Source: Fusarium oxysporum f. sp. lycopersici 4287
Taxonomy: Eukaryota; Ascomycota; Sordariomycetes; Hypocreales; Nectriaceae
Direction of reading: 5' to 3'
DNA length: 64,000 nt
Assembly: GCF_000149955.1 (NCBI RefSeq)
Contig: NC_030986.1
Location: 1,313,148 to 1,377,147 of the forward strand
Positions 58,530 through 64,000 of this stretch are shown here, piece by piece. A program made the position numbers and the translations under genes. Within the stretch, counting starts at the first letter, position 1. Every line of letters begins with the position of its first letter. The notes under the pieces were generated by a model. That model did not search any database. It was not told the DNA's origin and was given only the letters and a program-made list of their open reading frames with translations.

Positions 58530-59963
58530 CTAATAACGAGAGCGAATTGCTGGAGCCGTGTTCTCAGCATCTTCATCGTAGGCGGCAAACTTTTCAGGAA
58601 TATTAGGAACCTTTGGGATGCCCCTGTTAGCATTTGGTACGACACTGAGTCCTTCCGCAGCACTCTTTCGCGAACGTAGGATTCGCGTGTATTGGACCTC
58701 TTGCAGTGGCTGTCTAGAGTCTTCGATGCTCCTTCTAGAAGCAGAAGCAGGTCGGCGGTCGATGTCCAGGGAGCCTCGACCACCGCCTCCAGGAAGACGG
58801 CCCAGGACACGGCGAGCGAGTGTGTTATACTCCTTGCTAGCTCCATGAGGCCCCGACACACTACGTCGTGATGAGAGCATGTTGCGGCGAGAAGCGACAT
58901 TTCGCAGTTTCGGTAGGGTGATATCTCGAGAAGCAGACTTACGTAGCTTCTTCTTTGGGGTTGGAGGGTCACGAGATGCACTCTCTCCTTCATCCTCAGA
59001 GTTTGAGTCAGCTGCTGCGCGCTTTGTTCCTCGGGAGGAGGCACTGGCAGGTGATCGAATAGGAGAAGGTGCACGAGAAGCCGAGGGCGTTGCTGCTCGA
59101 GATCCTCTGGTCTGTCGAGGCGGCTGAAGATAGTCTCGCGACATACGACCGGTATAAACAGTTGGGGCTGGGGCAGCTCCAATGGGAGTTGGTGGTGGGG
59201 CACTGTCAGAGATTGGAGGTGTGAAGAACCCCGATGCAACGAGCTCTTCATAAGTAGCGGCTCCTGGACCATCGGGACGTAAGTGGTGCTTTTGCAGATG
59301 CTTGATCTTGGTAGGTGACTTGGGTGGTGAAGGTGCAATATAGTTTGGGGCCCGAGGAATACCATCTTGAGGCGTGGTAGCTCGAGATAAGGCGTCTCTA
59401 AGAGATGTCGGATGAGGGGGGGCAGATAGGTGGTGTGAGGTCTGAACAGAACCGGGAGGTGGTTGTCGAGTAGACTGAATAGCATGAGACGAGAAGAAAC
59501 CTGAAGCCATCAAATTGTGATAGTTGGCCAATATCTCTTCTCGGCTCGGCATATCCTCCCTGGGAGTCTCTTCAACAGTCTTCAGCTCCACAGGCCCATC
59601 TCTAGAACCATTCTCCCTCTCCCTTTGTCTGCCTCGTTGTTCAGACTGATCACGCTTACGGCTCCTCGACCTCTTCCTCGCCCCTCTCTCTTCTTCATTA
59701 TCCCTCTTAAATCCCAATCTCCCTCTCACCTCATCCCAAACTTGACCCAGAAGTCTTCCTCGCTTGACCTGCTTGTCGGAGAAGTCATCGCTCATCGGTC
59801 GCGAATTGTTGGATTTGATATTCGTCAGAGCAGGTCGCTCCAGAGCAGCGCGCTCTTCAGGGCCCAGAAATTGCACTGGCGGCGCAGCAGAAGTCCTATC
59901 ATTCATAGAGCCTTCCTGGAATCGACTCGCACTGAGTGCGCGTCGGCTTTTCGGCCGACCCAT
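58530..59963 (-). CDS. Conserved fungal nuclear-type protein, function unknown
   Basis: Single-exon 477-aa protein, mostly disordered and rich in Ser/Arg/Pro. It has strong nuclear-localisation candidates (ARKRSRSRKRDQ near residue 97, TPKKKLRK in the C-terminal half). A short motif occurs twice: YHNLMASGFF at 148-157 and YEELVASGFF at 238-247, each at the end of a charged helix. The C-terminus ends with a FAAYDEDAENTAPAIRSRY segment. It is similar in style to proteins annotated in related fungi as nuclear RNA-binding protein, but I see no RRM or other RNA-binding domain, so that function is not supported here. The duplicated motif may be a docking site. It starts at MGRPKSRRALS, with no upstream extension needed. 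Confidence 0.75.
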   Translation of the reverse strand: MGRPKSRRALSASRFQEGSMNDRTSAAPPVQFLGPEERAALERPALTNIKSNNSRPMSDDFSDKQVKRGRLLGQVWDEVRGRLGFKRDNEEERGARKRSRSRKRDQSEQRGRQRERENGSRDGPVELKTVEETPREDMPSREEILANYHNLMASGFFSSHAIQSTRQPPPGSVQTSHHLSAPPHPTSLRDALSRATTPQDGIPRAPNYIAPSPPKSPTKIKHLQKHHLRPDGPGAATYEELVASGFFTPPISDSAPPPTPIGAAPAPTVYTGRMSRDYLQPPRQTRGSRAATPSASRAPSPIRSPASASSRGTKRAAADSNSEDEGESASRDPPTPKKKLRKSASRDITLPKLRNVASRRNMLSSRRSVSGPHGASKEYNTLARRVLGRLPGGGGRGSLDIDRRPASASRRSIEDSRQPLQEVQYTRILRSRKSAAEGLSVVPNANRGIPKVPNIPEKFAAYDEDAENTAPAIRSRY

Positions 59964-61375
59964 TGGGAAGGTTTTGTATGCGTATGGCGTACAAGTTGTG
60001 ATACAGTCTTAAGCACGATTACGTCGGTTTTTTTTTCTCAACGATGGGGACGGGTAGAAAAAACGTTGAAGGTCTAAACTCAGCACAACATGACGAGTTC
60101 AGAAGATGAGTAAGAGGGTGGCTGAACAAACAAGACGCATCTGCAAGACGTAGAGTTGGTCTGGTCTGGTCTGGTAAGTAAGGTAAGGTAGCTTGGATAG
60201 AAAGCGGAGGATTTGTTGACATTGGAGTACACGTGATTTCACCACGGCAACGAGCAAGAAGGAGCGGGGATGCAACGTACCTGCAGCAGTAGCGAGAGCA
60301 CTGACCTGGAATGGAAGGAGGTACAAGGGTACTTTCAATCGTCGGGAAGCCAAAAGTGGAAATGCAGCTCCAGGTGAATTACCGAAACGGAGATTTAATT
60401 TCCTTTGTTTTAGACGAACAAGGGGTCGAGTGACTCGAATCGTCGATTTCAGCTTTGGAAACGTGACCTTGGAACATAAATTATGACTTGGCATATTTCC
60501 ACCGTTGAGCTAGAACAACTATATTCATATCTTATTCCTGCCAAACTGCCTATCCATTCCATCAGTGTGGCCTCGATTATCCAACGTGAACTCAAATTCC
60601 AAAAGAACAAGTCTGTGGAGCATGCACAAGTTATGTCGATCCGACTATACAAGCTAGACATGGATATCTGGTCAAGGATTCACTTCTCATCTTCCGTACC
60701 GACAGATTGGTAACTTATGCTTTACACATGACACTGGACCGAACACGGCATGAATCAGTGAATGATATGTTTGTTTGTGATAACTCCTGTTGAATACCGA
60801 AACCTTTCCCAAAATCTCAGACAATATCTTGCTTCCCCACTAAGAACTTGCATGGATAAAATCTATCCTGATGTGCTACCAACCCCATCCATGAAGTCTT
60901 TGTTTCGAGTTTACCCCGGTATCCCAGCCTTGTTGCTCCAAGTCAAGTCACACTGTCCTAGACAAACGTCGCAGATTGTGAAGTGAAATAGAATAACGAG
61001 AAAGTAAAAGAGATGAACGGAAGTAAAAGCCTCAGTAGCACCAGTGGTCAAAGTAGTAGAGGTAGATCAATGTAAATAAGGATAAAGAAAAATAGCTGTC
61101 GTAGTAGGTGATCGTTCGTGATCATAGAAGACAAAATCATTCGTATCCAAATGTGAATGATTTTGCGTAAGGAAATCTTTGCTGGATGAAGTAATCCGGG
61201 TCCGATAAGTCTGCTATTCCCAAGACTTTAAATTCCACATAATTGCGCCCAAACTCCTCAACATTGCGGTTTCATGCGTCTTCCGTTATTCCAAAATCGC
61301 CCAATAGATAGAAATACACAACACTAGAACGCCAGAATCGATAGTTTTCCAGTGTGGTCTTTAAGATGTAGGTAT
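59964..61375. other. Intergenic, 1.4 kb
   Basis: Upstream region of the nuclear-type gene and 3' flank of veA. It contains short GGTCT/GGTAA repeats at about 60157-60190. No gene is seen. Confidence 0.45.
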
Positions 61376-63068
61376 CTACTCGTCATAATACCGGTTGAAC
61401 TGGACGGAGCTGATTTGACCATCGGCTCGAGAGTACCAGCCTTGGTCATGATCGGGGCTATAACCACGGTGAGATCGACCGTAGTGAGGATCCACTTGTC
61501 GCTGACCATTGTGAAGTGGACGGGTGCTCTGGGCGAAGACGCTCTCGTGCTTGCGCTTGCCACCAACATTGATAGGAGGTAGTTCAGGAGCAGGACCGGT
61601 CTGTGGCTCAATAGGAGGTAGCGGCGAAACGGGAGAGACGAGCTGGTCTATCTTGAGAGCCGGGAGGGAGGTCTGGCTGTGCATAGGTCGAGGGTGAGGT
61701 GCAGCAACAGGCGTGGGCGGGTACGACGGCCGCGAGTCTCGGCGATGGTGGCCTTCGGTAGAGTAGACTGAAGGGGAAGGGGGAACGTAGGTGCTGGTAG
61801 ATTGTCTACGGTCATACAATTCGTGCTTAAGAGATGGAGCTGGTGAAGGGCACGAAGGAGGAATGTTACGGTTGACGTAACCGTAAGGCACATCCGTCTT
61901 GGAGTATGGAGACTGAGCTGTAGGAGCATAAGAACCATTGGGCGGACCGGGCGTTATTTGCAGGCCAGGTTGGTGCGCATATTGTCGTGGTGTTGGATAC
62001 TGAGCAGCAGAGGAGTCTCCGAAGTCGAGGTGACGCGATGCAGAAGGAGCAGGCTCATAGGAGGGAGGAGGTGGTGGTGGTGGGGGCGGATAAGAATCCA
62101 CCATCGAAGGTCGGCGAGAAGCGTCGGTGTAAGGAGTTCGATGTTCGCTCGAGTTACTGTGAGATCGGTTTCGGATACTATGGGGGTCTTCTGATGCTGG
62201 AGTGATAGTCCTTCTGCGACTAAAGTCCTCTTCCCGACGTTCGAAACCGTTTCCACCACTGTTGCTGTTACCAGCACCGGGCTTGCTTTCCCGCTTCCTC
62301 ATACGAACATCTCGTCGAATTCGAACTCGGCAGCCCTGGTCGGCAACAGTCTTGCTGAGTTGAGTACTCTCCATCAATCCAGGAAACTTCTTAGCGCTGT
62401 AGACGCTGAAAGGTTCAGTCTTGATTTCCATTCTATAGTCGACTCCGGGTGGAAGATCGCCATCGGCAGGTTCCAGATCATAGTCTCTTTCCTCCTTGGT
62501 AGTCTCAAACAAACTGAAGGTCAGTATGTAGAGGCCCTCGTGGCGGACAGAAAGGTCGGGAAAGATGAAATAACCAGCTTCGGTGGGACGGTCGAGATAG
62601 GCCATGCCAGAAGCGGGAACACCAGTCAGAATGGGTGGGTTGCCAGCAGCTGGAGTATTAACACGACCGCGTGCAAGTGGACGGGCATGCTCGAGACTGG
62701 CGTAGAGAAAGAAGTTGGCGTTGTAGTCAAAAGTGATGTCCTTGCCCTCTTCCACACTAGGTCCCTCGATAATCCGAAGCTCGACAACCGGGGGAGGATC
62801 AACAGGTCGGCGGTCACTGTTGGCTATAAATGGTCAGCACGGAAAGTGTGTAGTAAGAATGAGAGACAAGACGCCAATGTGCAGTCAAGACCCCTATTCC
62901 CATGCCAGTCAGCTTACCTTTTGAACCAGAACCGCAGGCTCGGGCACGCTCAGGTTGCTGCAGAACAGTCATCTGATACCAGAGGCTGCGGTTCTCTCTT
63001 GTAACTCTGTGGATCCTGTTGATAACATCGCGCTTTGGCTCGGCAGGAATCGAGGATGGTGTAGCCAT
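61376..63068 (-). CDS. veA: Velvet regulator VeA (Vel1)
   Basis: Global regulator linking development, light response and secondary metabolism. It acts with VelB and LaeA in the nucleus. 532 aa from exons 63068-62918 and 62823-61376; the 94-nt intron has a GTAAGC donor and a TATAG acceptor. The N-terminus carries [18 protein letters not shown], the basic region that serves as NLS in VeA proteins, followed by the velvet domain to about residue 230 with [37 protein letters not shown] and [17 protein letters not shown]. The rest is Pro/Ser/Tyr-rich with a proline run ([16 protein letters not shown]) and PEST-like stretches. Length and sequence fit Fusarium VeA. VelB and LaeA are not in this window. 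Confidence 0.95.
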
Positions 63069-64000
63069 ATTGAATATTATTGAGGCGCGTGAGAACGCGC
63101 TGACGAAGAAAACGATTGAGAATTGAAGTAAAGTCAAGTCAAGCCTATCAATCAGACGTTGTCAGTTTGAGACCCAAATCAACGGTTGACAGTTTAATCA
63201 CACGGGCCGAGCGGTCATGCAAGCGAACAGAACCACTCGATTGGTATTAAACAAGTTAATTGTTCAAACGGTTGAGAGAGGGTTTTGCACGTTGGAGGTA
63301 ATGAATGGTTGGTTGGCTTCTGGCAGGGGACTCACCCTCAATGTGATACGCCCGTTAATTAAAAATATTCGGGTCGGGCAGAGTAGAGTTCAGTATGGAA
63401 ATTGCGTGTGAGTGTATTGTAGTTTGTCAATTCATTCACGGACGGAGGGCGACGACCGTGATTGAAGACGGTAGAGGTTGTCGAGTTGAAGAGAAAGAGA
63501 GCGAAACCTCAACGCGACATACGAGAATTAGACCAGAGGGAGGAGGAGGAGGAGGAGGAGGAGGAGTAAGGTAAGGTAGGTACAAGTGTATGAACGAGTA
63601 GGGGGAGTGAACAAGAAGAAGGGGAAGCGAGGAAGCGAGAGGCCGGGGGCAGAGGCCGTTGAAGAGGCAGACCCAGGACCGTAGACAAGTACCTTAGCGT
63701 AGGGATAGCGTATGTCGCTAAAAGACACTAACGAACAAGCCTGAGCAGGGGACTTTAAACTGGAAGGATGCAATGGAAGCAAGGCCCAGCCCCAGCCAGC
63801 AGAGAACGTCCAAAGTTGGCTGAGTGGAGCTAAAGAGACAAGCTGAACAGGCCAGAACAGCAGCAAGCAGGCGAGGTAAGGTACGTAGATGCTGTACAAG
63901 CACTATTCCCGTCGGTCCAGTGCAGTCAGAGCATGCAGATTTGGACAAGAGAATGGATGGATTGGTAGATTGGATGCAAGCGAGTACAGTGCGTGATCTT
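63069..64000. promoter_or_regulatory. Upstream region of veA
   Basis: About 930 bp to the window edge without a gene. It holds a GGA tract and purine-rich sequence. The promoter role is inferred from position. Confidence 0.5.
63535..63566. repeat. (GGA)n tract upstream of veA
   Basis: About ten tandem GGA triplets, giving a strand-asymmetric purine run about 470 bp upstream of the veA start. Confidence 0.85.

Noticed and set aside
58427..59485. 352-codon open frame on - strand
   Set aside because: It overlaps the nuclear-type protein gene in another frame; composition is Leu/His-rich shadow sequence without motifs.
1..64000. tRNA genes, CRISPR arrays, transposon ends, secondary-metabolite cluster
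   Set aside because: No tRNA-like B-box context, regular spacer arrays, terminal inverted repeats or clustered biosynthetic enzymes were seen by eye. A tRNAscan and repeat search would be decisive.

Overview
The window is nuclear DNA of a filamentous ascomycete, most likely Fusarium or a close relative in the Nectriaceae. The evidence is the gene set (VeA velvet regulator, Mga2/Spt23-type membrane transcription factor, Tbf1-type telobox protein, calcipressin), the short introns (mostly 44-94 nt, with GTRNGT donors and CTAAC/CTGAC-like branch sites), dense genes with few introns each, and the VeA N-terminus, which closely resembles Fusarium VeA as I remember it. The species cannot be fixed from sequence alone. 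A run of exactly 100 N at 9538-9637 marks a scaffold gap.

Layout. 0-9 kb: a Cys/His-repeat protein running off the left edge (-), a Tbf1-like telobox factor (-), a decayed or heavily interrupted unidentified gene at about 5.3-7.1 kb (-), a small Pro-rich oligo-Ile membrane protein (+), and a small secretory-pathway membrane protein (-). 9-18.4 kb: the gap, a predicted pseudokinase (-), a membrane-associated short-chain dehydrogenase (-) and mitochondrial Rrg9 (-). 20-23 kb: an mpaB/rubber-oxygenase-type (DUF2236) protein (+) and calcipressin (-). 25.8-35.4 kb is the housekeeping core: mitochondrial PheRS (-) divergent from the Dic1 carrier (+), RPB3 (-) divergent from SOF1 (+), and a bifunctional 6-phosphofructo-2-kinase/fructose-2,6-bisphosphatase (-). 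A 6.5 kb stretch without a convincing gene follows. 41.9-48.3 kb: TAD3, RNase H1 and a secreted S28 serine peptidase, all on +. Another 4.7 kb gene-poor stretch precedes Mga2 (+). The right end holds a conserved nuclear-type protein (-) and veA (-), with the veA upstream region at the edge.

How the genes fit together. There is no biosynthetic cluster. The genes are independent units, but some share themes. Two divergent promoters pair related functions: the PheRS/Dic1 pair is mitochondrial, and the RPB3/SOF1 pair serves transcription and ribosome biogenesis. Regulators are well represented: VeA (development and secondary metabolism), Mga2 (lipid desaturation and hypoxia), calcipressin (calcineurin) and PFKFB (glycolytic control).

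Most notable observations: a 5-nt micro-exon in Dic1 that supplies the invariant Lys of the first carrier signature; four introns of length 3n with no stop codon (SDR, DUF2236 protein, and two in Mga2) that an ORF-only annotation would wrongly translate; a kinase fold lacking the catalytic Asp; a Cys/His repeat protein with C-x2-H-x-C units; and coding-like relics in the gene-poor stretches.
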